A DNA stretch of 64,000 nt from Helichrysum umbraculigerum (taxonomy: Eukaryota > Streptophyta > Magnoliopsida > Asterales > Asteraceae): positions 155,686,759 through 155,750,758 of the forward strand of contig CATIUR010000003.1 in assembly GCA_949592205.1 (NCBI GenBank), given 5' to 3'. Positions 1 through 11,902 of the stretch are shown here, piece by piece; the stretch's first letter is position 1; each line of letters opens with the position of its first letter. The position numbers and the translations under genes were made by a program. The notes below the pieces were generated by a model. That model was not told the origin of the DNA and did no database searches. It was given only the letters and a program-made list of their open reading frames with translations.

Positions 1-1186
1 ATTTTGTGAGACATGGTTGCAAGAATACAGGCAAATATGTAGTACATATTTACACAAATAGCAGATCATTTGGAATACCTAGAGAGATGTGTTTATGTAA
101 CATGTCAAGGCTCAAGGTTGTATAGACATTATAAATGTACTAACTTAATGTTTCCCAAACATATTTAAGTTTTAATGTCCACGATAATTTGTTTGTCAAA
201 TCCTATATACAAAGGAATGTTGTGTTTACATTCTTAATTTGTAAAGTATGTCAGACAGATTGGAGATCAGCCCACTCACATGGGTGATCGACTCCATTAT
301 TTTAGTGATAAGTGGAGCAGTAGCGTATTTTAAGTATATTGTCTAAGTGACAATTGAGAGCACAAACTTAAAATCTTTGATGCTACAGTTATAAAGTTTA
401 CAACAATTGGTGAATTACTTAGATTCACCTAATCTGTCTATGATACCAGATGCGAGTTCTTACTGAGTTTTATGAGTAGATGAGTGAACTCGGATTCGAA
501 CATTGAGTGTGTTTGAATTAGTATCTGTGCAACATTGATTGAAAGACATACCTCCATGGGAAAGGAGAAATGTTGCAGCATGTGATTCATACCACATGTG
601 TATAAGACGACCAATAAGGGAAATAGAAGAAACGATCTCTGCTTCTATGCTATGTGAGTCCCTTGAGGTATGAGTAACCTCAATTTTGGTATCCTTATGA
701 CCTTTTCTTGTCTCTTGAGGATTAGCTTGATGTTTGCTATCTTAAGGCGTTGCTTAAGGGTTATGAATGATTCGACCTGGCAGGACGCTCTTAGAAAAGC
801 GAGTTGAGTTAAGTCCGAAAGAATCTAAGAAGAGGGAAGATCATTTGAAGTTCACATTAAGTTGTATTCACCGGTCGACCAATTATCTTGTCTTAGTGAC
901 ATATCTTAGCGATAAAAGATAATTGTGAATACAAAGGGTTTTATAAGTAAAACTGAGATCATGTGTATTACTAATGTGATTAATGATCTAGGATATTGCA
1001 TACTAAATCTACTCTTGCCAAATGTTTATTGAGCTGCTATATACTCCTAACAGATGTATAGCAATTGAGCTCTCGAAGTATGCCGGTCGCACGGCCTATT
1101 TTTCTAGTATGAACAGTTTGCAAGTTACACAATTATTCTCTCGAAATATATTGAGTAAATCATTTAGTTTGTGTACGAGTGGGAGA
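1..1186 (+). mobile_element. Non-coding 3' internal part of an LTR retrotransposon
   Basis: The stretch runs into a purine-rich polypurine tract (about 1177-1186) directly in front of an LTR beginning TGTTGGAAC at 1187, so it is read as the internal 3' region of an element whose 5' half lies outside the window. No gag or pol similarity could be recognised in any frame. It may be a non-autonomous element or a long 3' non-coding region. The class cannot be fixed from this part. Confidence 0.45.
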
Positions 1187-1623
1187 TGTTGGAACATGGA
1201 TCGGGTTCGACCCGGATCCAACCCGTCCACTAACTAAATACATTGTGAGTTATTATAACCTTAGTGGTTAATACTCATGATGATCCATGAATGCCCATTA
1301 TAGTTGTGATTAATGGAGACCGTTCATATCCTCGGAGGTTATGTATTTGATGGCTATATAAAGTGAGATCACTTTATATGCAAGGGTTGGACTTGAGAGA
1401 AAAGATACTCAATACACACATGAGAGACCATTGAGTGAAACGAGTTAAGACTCGTTAGCCTAGTGTATGTTTGATGCAAACGTGGTATTGGAATCTTAGG
1501 CTGTGAAATCGTGTAAGCTTTCCGTTAGTGATCGCTTAACCCGACCGGTGATTTAAACGGTGGTTCGTCGCTTCCGCTTCCGCTATTATATTCGGGTAAG
1601 TACCGAATCCTTTATTTCCAACA
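1187..1623 (+). mobile_element. 3' LTR, 437 bp (Copia-like termini)
   Basis: Starts TGTTGGAA and ends TTCCAACA, giving an 8-bp perfect inverted terminal repeat. A polypurine tract precedes it. A TATATAA box lies at about 1355-1361, as expected for the U3/R promoter of an LTR. No primer-binding site follows the right end, so this is a 3' LTR, not a 5' LTR. The short length and TGTTGG ends suit Copia elements, but no pol is visible to confirm it. A target duplication cannot be tested because the left end is outside the window. Confidence 0.6.
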
Positions 1624-1794
1624 CCTCTTAGTACAGTTAGCTACGAGTATACTAGGCACCACGGCAGTAAGGCTTTGAACCCGGAAACAACTAAGTGCGG
1701 AAATTGTTTCATTAAAGCGAAAGTGGGAGTCATTGCATGCATGGCAACTAGCCAACTCTATCGGCCGGGTCAAACGTGCTAGTACTCAATTTCT

Positions 1795-1840
1795 TTGATT
1801 TGAATTTGATGAAGTGTATTGATTTGAATTTGATGAAGTG
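1795..1840. repeat. Two-copy tandem repeat, 24-bp period
   Basis: The 22-base unit starting TTGATTTGAATTTGATG occurs at 1795-1816 and again, identically, at 1819-1840, separated by two bases. It is a simple local duplication in AT-rich spacer, with no coding role seen. Confidence 0.8.
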
Positions 1841-3059
1841 AAGACACTTTTCGATATTTACATTTACATGGTAACTATAAGTTTTAGTTCTAAAAATTTA
1901 ACACAATAAATAGATCTTCTCATCCGCTCATAATAAACTATGAACTAAAAAAATAAAAAATTGATCATTGAAAACCATTCATATGATCATCTAAACAGTT
2001 ATTTAAGTTGTTAAACTGTATAGTAAAATCTACATGCACAAGCACAACCTTATCAGCCGAGGTCATTGATGTCCTATTATTTGCAATCCAATGTCGTTTC
2101 CTACTCTTCATAAGGTTAGTATAGTCTTTTCAGCAAAATTTACTTTTAATATATAATATTGATGTGCCATTTGAAAATTAAACCACCCATGGCTTAGTTG
2201 GTTAAGAAACTATTACTATAGTCAAAAATGGTAGGCGTGAGGCACGCGAGTTCGATACCGGAAGTTCTTTCCCTTTTTTCTTTTCTGTTGTTTTTTTGGT
2301 AATAGATTAAATAATTGGACAAAATCACAAAATACTTATACTACCTTGCTTCTTAGTCATTATTGTAAAATACTTCGAAAATGCTTTTTATAAGAATGAA
2401 TTCTACATGAACGTATTCAACTTTTTGACCAAAATATTATTGAATTTAATTACGCTATGTTCTAGCATAGGATAACATTAAACATAGCAACATACCTTTT
2501 TTTAATTAGAATCCACTCCAGGATGCTATAAACTTCTAAGTTACTAAATATGCTATCAGCCGAACAGGTTGTTGCCGTTTTATGTGTTAATAAGTGTCAT
2601 TTTCTACTATTCATAAGGGGCATTTTGGACATTTTTATGGTAAATAGTTTTCAATCATATAATAGATGTAGCACTTCAGAACATATATAATTTCTTTGTA
2701 CCTTAGCTGGTCAAGGCTATGAAAATAAAAGATATAGTATATAACGTATCATAGAGTTTTATAACTTACAACACCAAAGCTAAGAAAATTCAGCAGCGAA
2801 GTGCGGAGGTCTACTACTCTTGTTTTTACCAAAATCACATTTATGTTTAAATCATCACATGGGACATAGTATTCATCCAAATCTCAGTATTTCAACTTTT
2901 TAATTTAACCACACATGTATACGAATCATATTCAAACTCATAATATGAATTTAATAATTTGTCTGAAAATTTATCATGAGTTTATTTATTCATCAATCGT
3001 ACGACTATTTTAATGTTTACTTTGCAATTCTAGCCAACATTTGAAATTTTAGAAAGTTA
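1841..3059. other. AT-rich intergenic spacer
   Basis: Apart from the SINE-like sequence at 2185-2290 I see no gene, no long open frame and no clear element boundary here. The base composition is AT-rich throughout. Confidence 0.5.
2185..2290 (+). mobile_element. tRNA-derived SINE remnant
   Basis: An RNA polymerase III A box (TGGCTTAGTTGG, 2190-2201) and a B box (GTTCGATACC, 2250-2259) are spaced as in a tRNA. The sequence after the B box does not form a tRNA acceptor stem but becomes a T-rich tail (about 2265-2298). This arrangement is typical of plant tRNA-derived SINEs, some of which end in T runs. No target duplication was identified, so it is probably old. Confidence 0.6.
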
Positions 3060-3815
3060 GGGTAGGGTTCAAATGAGAATAAGAATTTTTGTGAGAATAA
3101 GGGAACCAATGATATTAAGACACGTGTACAAAGAGAATGTTCCACATGTACAAAACTCATTTACACCCAACGTCAATTATCTCACAAACGACAAATCGAA
3201 AAATTATGAAAATTGCAGCATTAAATTCAGCGTTTTCTCCTATTCGATTTGCCGTCCCTCAAGCATACTTTCGACGAGTTTTTTTTTCATTTTTCTGTTG
3301 GGTTTCACATTTACTAACACATGTGTTAAAGTGTTGCGTTTTACGGGTTAGGGTTTGGGGTTTCTCCCCGAAACCCCCAAACCTCAAACCCTAAACCCTA
3401 ACCCCTAAACCCCAATCCCTAAACCCTAAACACTTTACAAAACTTTAAACCCTAAATCATACTAAACCCTAAACCCTACTAAACCCTAAACCCTACTACA
3501 CCATAACCCTAAACCTTAACCTCAACCACAATTTAAATGTACAACCAATCACTAATACATGTGTTACCAATTTGTAAAACCCATCAAAAAATGGAAGAAA
3601 AAAAAAGTTGTCAAAAGTATGCCTTGAGGGACGGCAAATCGAAGAGGAGAAAACGCTGAATTTTATGGTGCAATTTTCATGATTTTTCGACTTACCGTTT
3701 GTGAGATATTTAATTTTTAAAAATGTGGAGGAGAGATAATAAAGTGACACATGACAGAAATCTGTTGATTCCCTCGTTCTCACTCAAAGTTGATGTACTC
3801 ATTTGAACCTTACTC
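3060..3815. mobile_element. MITE-like element with internal telomere-type repeats (copy 1, complete)
   Basis: The ends are inverted: GGGTAGGGTTCAAATGAG at 3060-3077 against CTCATTTGAACCTTACTC at 3798-3815. The inverted similarity continues inward for about 250 bp per arm, including the shared blocks around 3190-3290 and 3600-3720. The middle (about 3350-3520) is made of CCCTAAA/TTTAGGG-type units, like plant telomere repeats, in both orientations. It has no coding capacity. Long inverted arms suggest a Mutator-like MITE, but I could not confirm a 9-bp target duplication. Further copies lie at 5480-14386 (split) and 26231-26655 (half). Confidence 0.7.
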
Positions 3816-3960
3816 TAAACGTTACTCTGGAAAGTTATCATCATCAAATGTATTTGAAACTTTCAAAAGTTATAATTATTCAATCGGAAAAGACAAATAT
3901 TTATAAAAAAAGAAGAAGTAGAAATTACTAAAAGATGAGTGAAAATCTTATGAAGTTATC

Positions 3961-4800
3961 GATCTTTGTTAAGCCTTCTATGTAGAGTGATCTTCGATTT
4001 TTATTCTTCCTTAAGCTATCTCTATAAGGAAATTGAAAAGCTCATGAGGGGCTTTCTATGGTGTCAAGGAGAGCTAAAAGAGAGAAGGCTAGCTAAAGTG
4101 CCAAATGATATTGTTTGTTTGCCAAAGGATTCGGCCGGGAGGGCTTGATATTAGAAGTGTGGCCACATGGAATAAAAACATTGCTCTTATATCTTCTTAA
4201 AGTAACATTTTGTCGCATAAAGAATCCTTATGGATGCGTTGGATTCATTCCTACGCCGCTTACAAGGTAAGAATATCTGCAATGCTATTATCCGGGTTGA
4301 TGATTCGTATCATTGGCGTACTCTATTCTCTACTAGAGAGGCAAAATTGGTTATAGAAGCCTTACAAACATGTGGTGGGACAAATGGAGCCCAGTTTGTA
4401 ACATTGTTGGTAACCGAGATATTTGTCATGAGACCATCCGTAACCATAACACCAGAACGCCACTTTTTCAGCTGCCACATCAGCGCCACATCAACATCAC
4501 ACCATAACACCAGAACACCCCTAATCATAACAACAGAACGCCACTTTTTATTTATTTATTTAAAAACGGAATGAAAAAGGGAAAAACAATAAAATAAGGT
4601 TTGGACCCCACGAAAACGCCGCGTCTTCCGTTGCTGAACGCCACCGACAACGCCAGCCAGAACGCCCCATTAGTGGCGTTCTGGCGTTCTGGACACCCAC
4701 AACGCTCGCCACGTCCTTGCGTTACAAATGGTCTGATGGATCTAATTTGGCGTCTTTTGTGAGGGAGGTGGTTGGAGCTAACTGCAAGGACTTGGCTGCT
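3961..4800 (+). pseudogene. LINE (L1-type) reverse-transcriptase 3' remnant
   Basis: Conceptual fragments match the C-terminal part of plant LINE ORF2. One near 4020-4150 contains MRGFLWCQGE. After a frame change come blocks resembling the usual G-x-DIRS-x-x-TWNK and SLW-x-RWIHSY motifs, then WRTLFSTREA near 4310-4340 and WWDKWSP near 4375. The frame is broken by several shifts and stops, and by a roughly 280-bp insertion at about 4441-4720. Coding similarity resumes at 4722 with YKWSDGSN and ends near 4800. It is a dead fragment lacking endonuclease and most of the RT. Confidence 0.7.
4441..4720. mobile_element. Small non-coding insertion in the LINE remnant (MITE-like)
   Basis: LINE coding similarity stops near 4440 and resumes at 4722, so about 280 bp was inserted. 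The inserted DNA has imperfect inverted ends: CCATAACACCAGAACGCCAC on the left, and the complement of AGAACGCC and GTTGTGGGTGT blocks on the right. The class is uncertain and no clean target duplication is visible, though GTTA/GTAA flank the junctions. Confidence 0.4.
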
Positions 4801-5479
4801 TGAATGATTAGCTAAGTACCCAACCCTTGAGCTTATTCAAATTACGTATGTTGATGTTAATCAACGTGATGTGAAGTTAAGTTTTAGCATATTAGTCAAA
4901 TAATGTGAAATTGTGAAAATCAGACTCTAATGGAATGACACCCCAACCCCAAGCAAAGTGATACTAAGCCCGAGTTGGTAAGTTCCTTTGTTGTAAGTTC
5001 AAGACCAATCGAAGGTGGTTCGTTGAATGATTTTCGATTTTGAGCTACACCCTACAAAGAAGATTTTGCTAATTCAACCTTTGTTCTAAACTCCATCATG
5101 TATAACATGCTTGCAGTTAAAATATAAGGAACTAATTGATTAATTGAATTTGATTTTAAGTGATGATGTCATAACCTCGCTTTTTGTACTATCTTATTTT
5201 TAACTAAAAAGATATTCTTCACTTTCATAGAATTGTAGTTTGCCTTAAAATAACGTCCCCTTTCATAGATTTTTGGAGGTTTTGGTGAAATGCAAATCAT
5301 GATTACATGTGGTGTAACCCAGCTCTCAAATTGAGTAATGTTAATTTTTAAATTGAAATTTTTATTTAAAAGCAATACATTTGAGCAAAATCATAATATG
5401 GAGAGCATACATAACCTGAACCAAATTTGTGAAATATTTTATATTTTTATGGTCAAAATCGATTGTTATAATAACAATA
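4801..5479. other. Intergenic spacer
   Basis: No gene, element boundary or repeat recognised in this AT-rich stretch. Confidence 0.4.
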
Positions 5480-5976
5480 GAGAAGAGTTCAATTGAGACC
5501 ATTTATTTTGTGTGAGAATGGGGGAACCAACCACAATATGCCATGTGTCACTTTTTTCTCTCTCATTCACGTTTTTAAAAAAAAACGACAAGTCGAAAAA
5601 TCATGAAAATTGCACCATATTTTTCAGCGTTTTATCCTCTTCAATTTGCCGTCCATCAAGGCATACTTCCGACGAAATTTTTTTTTTTTTCATTTTTTTG
5701 GTGGGTTTTACATATCAGTAACACATGTGTTAGTGATTGATTATACATTTGATTTAGGGTTTAGAGTTATGGTTTAGCAGGGTTTAGTGTTAGGGTTTAG
5801 CAGGGTTTAGTGTTAGGGTTTAGCAGGGTTTAGTATGATTTAGGGTTTAGAGTTTTATAAAGCGTTTGGGGTTTAGGGTTTGGGGTTTAGGGGTTAAGGT
5901 TTAGGGTTTAGGGTTGGGAGTTTGGGGTTTCGTCCCGAAACCTCAAACTCCCAACCCTAAACCCTAACCCCTAAAC

Positions 5977-8179
5977 TGTAACACCCAGTTCTCGGGTCTA
6001 GTAGTATTTTATATTTTCTGACTGTGAATTATTATTAAGTGTGTCAGAAAATAGGTGTGTTGTGCTAGTTGAAAATAAATGGGTAAAAGAGTCGAATAAT
6101 TTATTGTGACTAATAAATTGTTGATTGTTTTAAATTAACTCAGTTGACGGTAAAATAAAATAATGTTTCCCCGCAAATGGTTTTTAAGTTCCAGACAATG
6201 ATAAATACGGGGACTAAAATTTAACTAGTTGTGTAATATATCCATATATTGAGTCGGTTGTTTATTTCATACCTATCTCCATCGATATACATACGTACGC
6301 ACATACATACATATCCTCAAATGGTGAAACCCTAAATTACTTCAAGAAATCATCTTTTAACATCAAATTGAAGCTTCCTAACAAGAATTCAAGCCTCTCT
6401 AATCATCCTAATCAAGGTATGATCTAGTGTTCTTCAAGTTCTAAAACCTAGAAAATTGGGGTTTTGGTGTTCTTGATTGAAATCCGAAATTAGGGTTTCA
6501 AATAGTTGAATTGATATGAGTTAAGCTTTAATAACATGTATTAATCATTCCATCATCATCATAAACATGTTATAAGTATTGATTCTTGATTTTCATGTAA
6601 ACTTGAAAATGAGTTTTTGTGGATTTGATAGAATTAAGATGATTCATGTGGAATTGAGGTTGGAAATGATGATATAGTTGTTAATTAATGCTTATTCTAT
6701 GATTATAACATATCCCTTAGTTGAGAATTGAAGAAATTGACTAAGTGTTCTTAAGGGTTGTGAGGATCATAATGATTTTATGAGTTTGATGAATTAAATG
6801 ATGGAATTAGTATGGTTTAGTAGTAAAAACACTTAATGGATAGGTAAGAAGTAAAATTATAAGTTAGTTGGTTGATTTTCCACTAAGCTCATAATTTGAG
6901 TTTTGGTGATTGTTGAGGTTAGAGGTTAATAACTTTAGTAATGGATTAATGATGTTGATTAGTGATGAGTTGGTCAAGTTGAAGTTGAAAAGTGATTATC
7001 GTGATAACTAATCAAGATTTATTTGATAAATTGATGATATTGAAGGTGGATAATCTTGTTATATGGTTTTATGAGGTTAATTGGTTATTCATAATCTATA
7101 AATGAAGTATGTTGAATTGTTGTAAATAGGTAACAATTTATGTGAATGATGGTATTATATTGGATATTAAATATGTTGTTTGATGAAGATGAATTAATAT
7201 GATGTCACATATAGATTTTAAAACAAGTAACTAACTTGTTCTATTTTGTTGTAATTCCAGTTGAGCAGAAGACTCAGTGATATTAGACTACTGAGTGGAT
7301 GCCTGAGGTGGTCGGTGAGTGGATCTCTAATCCTCAGTATAACTTGGTTGTAACGAGTTTGGTTACAACAAGTAACATATTATTACTATTATAGTTGCCA
7401 TGATGATTATTATAGTTAGTAATAATATGGTTGATATAATAACGTTGACCTGATGAATATATGATTTGTTGATTATGTGATCACTGGACTTGTTGTTGGC
7501 CTTCGGGCATCAGTTGTTAATGAGGTCAACGAGTTGTTGTTGAACTGTTGGTTGGGCTAGTCGGTTATTCAAGGTTTAACACACCTCCTGTGTTAGTTGA
7601 GAATAACCACTAGCTATCGGTCTCGTCCGTTATGGCCATACGGATATGGTTGGGTAAGTGTTCTTGGGGAGCCTCCCGGGTATTATGGTTATCCCCAGAG
7701 CCACCGATGCCTCATTATGAAGTCCGTTGCTTGTTGAATAGTTGCTTTGATGATAAGTTGACCAGTTGAACAGTTGCCCTGTTGCTTTGCTAAATGGTGG
7801 TATTGTCTACTTTGTTGGTTATGTGTTAATTGTTGTATGCAAAGTTGTTGAGCTAAGTTAGCCTGTTGCTTAGTTATCTACTCACTTAGCTTTATGCTAA
7901 TCCCCCACATTAACACTTCTTGCAGGTTTTGGCTTTAATATTGGGTGGGCAAGAAGTTGGACTAGAAGGAATGTTTGACTACGAGGCTCTACTCTGATAG
8001 TTAATTTGTATAAAATAATGTGTCATCATGTTTTTATATAATACCTCGGTTGAAGAAATTATAGTTTTGAAAAGGTTAAATTTTATAGCATTGATAAAAG
8101 GATGTAAATTATTACTATCTATTTGGACTTACGCTTCCGATTTACTATATTAAATTGAGAATAAATGAGGGGTGTTATA
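5977..8179 (+). repeat. 5' LTR of the LARD-like element, 2203 bp
   Basis: Begins TGTAACACCC immediately after the TAAAC duplication and ends GGTGTTATA three bases before the primer-binding site. Its sequence is partly similar to the two solo LTRs at 26745-28863 and 59543-61447. The block containing ACTCAGTGATATTAGAC is an example shared in altered form with 60640-60700. Confidence 0.9.
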
Positions 8180-9268
8180 AGTTGGTATCAGAGCATAAGT
8201 TTGGGTGAATTGTACATTATAAGACGTTCAATCCCAAACTTAGAATTGTATCAAGTCAAACATTCCAGGGGTGGGGATTAGTGGTTGCATGAGAAAGTTG
8301 ATATCGAATGTGTACTAACCTAAAACAAGATGCTAGAATGTTGTTTTGGTTGCAGAGACGGAGGAATATGAGGAACCGACTGGTATTCTCATTGATTCCT
8401 CGATTGTTGCTGGCTTAAGTGCATCAGGTGATTCTCGATAACCTTGTTGAATTTAATTCAGCTTGAATTGTGTACTTTACTATGATGATGTTGATCTACC
8501 CTAAAGTAAGTTGAGTCAGACTGATATGATTCCCTAGTTTTGAGTCAATTGATGTTATTCATATGTTGTGAAATAAACTGGGTAGTTTATGTTGAACTTG
8601 AAATTTTTAAAAAGGTGTTAAGTCGTGTAGACGCTGTGTTGAATAAGTTGTTAATAGTGATTTTAATGTGAATTGGTGCTTTAGAGTTATAGCATGCCAC
8701 TAATGGTTGTTGGAATAGTGGTAATATGAGTTGAAACCCAAATGGGTTGTTAAAAGTGCCCAATGGGTCACTTGATGGTTAAAAGGTTAAAATGAGTAGT
8801 GGTCTGATTAAAAAGAATGTTAAAGTGACTTTAAGTCATAAAGATAGTAGTCAAAGGTGATGAAAATGATTTGGGTAGTCAATGTGATTATTTTCTTAAA
8901 AGTGCCCATTTGGACCCCTAAACGGGTCAATGTGTCAAAACAATGTAGAATGAATGTTTGTAGGTGACGAATATGCCCACACGTCACTAATGTATATAGA
9001 AACATGTTGGTAAAAGGTGGAAGTCAGAAACCAAGCCGTTTGAAATATAGCGTGTCAACCAAAATGGTCGAATATGGTCAAAAATGAGTCGTACGTCCGT
9101 TTTATCGTAAAACGTGTAAATTGGAAAAGTGTAAAAAGGGAAAGTTTCATTTTGGCATAGTGGACGTGCCTGCAAAATTTTAGAGTCTAACTCTAAACGA
9201 GTAAAAAGTTATACGCGATTGAAATTGGCTAAAAATATGAATTTTGCTGAAACTCGGATTTCTACTTG

Positions 9269-9520
9269 GGAACGCGATCCCAACGATCTTTCTGGATCGC
9301 GTTCGTATGTGTTATTTTGTCACAGAAATTTTTATGCTTGGGAACGCGATCCCAGCCATTTTCCAGGATCGCGTTTGTGTGTGTATTTCGGGTTAAGATG
9401 CGTTTTCTCTTGGAAACGCGATCCCGCTCACTTCTCCGGATCGCGTTTGTATGCTTAATTTGGTTACAGAACATTTTTCACTGAGGAACGCGATCCTGAC
9501 CCGTTTTCCCGGATCGCGTT
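9269..9520. repeat. Four-unit array of CGCG-centred hairpins, about 72-bp period
   Basis: Four inverted repeats with arms GAACGCGATCC and GGATCGCGTTC lie at 9269-9304, 9341-9375, 9412-9448 and 9485-9520. Each has an 11-bp (or 10-bp) near-perfect stem and a loop of about 13 bases. The stems are conserved between units while loops and spacers vary. A run of 26 A followed by 7 T comes directly after (9528-9560). It sits inside the non-coding interior of the LARD-like element. Confidence 0.9.
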
Positions 9521-11902
9521 AGTTAGTAAAAAAAAAAAAAAAAAAAAAAAAAATTTTTTTCTTGCGACGTTCGACGTAATACTTGACGTAGAAAATTTTT
9601 GAAAATTTCGGTGTCCGATTAAGACGAAATTTACAGGGTCACTTGGAAATGGCTCAACGGTCAAAGCTCATCGCTTTGCCATGAGCCCTGTCAGTTTTCG
9701 GCACTTCGGGGTCGTTTAGGGCTCGAAAATCGCGTTTTATTGTTTTTCGGACCTTATTTTGAACTTTTAGCTTACGTTTTGTATTGGGCTTTTGTTTCTT
9801 TGAGCCCTGGGATCATTCCTATGACTATATATGACGTTATAACTTGTTTTAAGAGGTCCTTAAGTTTTATTGAGTATGAGTTATTTTCAAGCTGTGTATT
9901 CGTCGTATTGTCAAATAGTGGCCAACTGTTGTTGGTGGTGATTTAAGTTCTTGAGTTATATGGACTAAGTGAAATAGGATAAAGTAAATGAGTCATCTAA
10001 AATATTGGAAATGGTTAAAATAAGTATTCTTAGAGTTTGAAAAGAAGTGTGTGAGTTTATACTTATTTGGCATTTGTCAATAGAGTTATAATGTGTATGT
10101 TTGATATGATATGTTTATTTATAATACAACTAAAGAGGTAAAGATTAGAGAGAACATGTTGAATATTACACGTAGTATGGATGAAGTGTTTAGTACCAGA
10201 TGTACTATTAATGTTAAGTGATGTAATTAGTAAACGACCTTGAATCAGGTAATAAAGAAGTTGATTGTAATAATAGTGTTAGACATTACACTTGGGTTAA
10301 TGATATAATAAAAAGAGGTGTTGAATGTCTGTGTTGCTTATGTAAACTCTATGATATGTGTATTAGACATTGTGCCTATGTTAATAATTGGGAATATACT
10401 TACCATTACAGGTTGTTATAATTGTGTAAATTGTTGATATTACTATTGAGAAATATGTGAGAGTAAAGATAATTACTTAGGAGATGAATGGTATGAAGTG
10501 ACCTGAGAATAAAGTGTGACTGACATAATATGACGACGTCTGGCCAACGTATTTATATTATGCCATTTCACATGGAGTTGTTGAGGTTACTAAGTACCAT
10601 ATAAAGTTAAGTGGTTTTAAAATCACAGATAAGATATGTTGACATGTAATTGATAAATAGTCAATGATGGACTAATATGAAAGAGTAATAAACCACTAAG
10701 TTGTTGTTGCTAATGTGATAACTATGGCCCAATTGATGTGTATGTGTGATGCATTGCCAATAGTATGAATTAAAAAGTTGATTTAAGCAAAGTAGAGGTC
10801 AGTGGACTGTGAATAATTGTGTGTTGATATTGTTGACGAGATGATTAATCACAGCACCTCGTGTTGTTGAAATACCATTGTTGAAAACGTTTGGTATTAA
10901 CAGGTGTTGCTTAGCATCCAAGTTGGTGTAACATGGTGCTAGTTGATTAAATGATAATAATTTTAATCTATAGAAATGGACCTCTACATAATGCTTATTA
11001 GTTAATGTTATATGTTGATGATTATATGGTTGTGGAGTCCTGTTAAGTAAAGGATTTCATATAATCGAGTTGTAATTATATTTGCAAGTTGTAAAGTAAT
11101 AATTAACTAGTTGCTGAAAGGGGAAAATATAGCAATGTGATGACTAAAGAAGTATATGATTATTAGTTAAACTATTGGAGACGAATCGAGTTACAATTTG
11201 TTGCTAAGATGCATGTAGTAGTGTTCGGTACCCCTTATTGTTGCTATGAGTATTGTTGTCGTCATAGTTGTAATTGTTGCTATAGTTGTGCTGTAATAAA
11301 GATGACACGTTAAGTGACTACAAGTTAAGATTGACATAGTGGATATGAATGATCATGTAAGCGATCAGTTAATTATCAGAGATAGGATATATGTTGAATA
11401 GTGGTATAGTAAAATGTATCAAAATATGCACATGTGGATATGTGCTTGTAGAAAGGATGTTAAATGTATACATAATTTAGAAGTTACTCTAGGGGGTGAC
11501 ATGGAATATGTATAACGATTATTGTGACTAGATAGTTGATGTGTTTGGTGTTAACAAATTTAGTGGAGAACAACACACAACTTATGTGTATATAAAAAGT
11601 AAATTGAAGTATATCTTGATGATGTGTAAGCTAATAAGAGGTATATACATTCTGTGTTTAAGGGAATAAGTATGTGTAAATACATGTAGTATTTAGAGGG
11701 AATTAAGATGTGTATTAGTGAATTAAATTGTAATCACCTTTGTGTGATTATAATAATGAATAAGTATGTGGTTAATCGAGTGTAAGAAAAAAAAAAAAGA
11801 TTATTAGTGAATTGAAATGAGAATAATTGGTGGTTGTGTTAATCTATATCGATTAAGTGGGATTAGATTTCGAGGACGAAATCTCTTAAAGGGGGGAAGA
11901 TT

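Noticed and set aside
3400..3500. True interstitial telomere from chromosome fusion
   Set aside because: The telomere-type units lie between matching inverted arms, and the same arrangement recurs at two other loci, so a transposable element explains them.
9219..9484. Overlapping open frames across the hairpin array in both strands
   Set aside because: They arise from the repeated palindromic units; no start context, no homology, and both strands look alike because the repeat is its own complement.
9269..9520. Resemblance to a CRISPR-like repeat-spacer array
   Set aside because: Only four imperfect units in a plant retroelement, with variable repeat edges and spacers, and no cas genes; structure is explained by tandem duplication.
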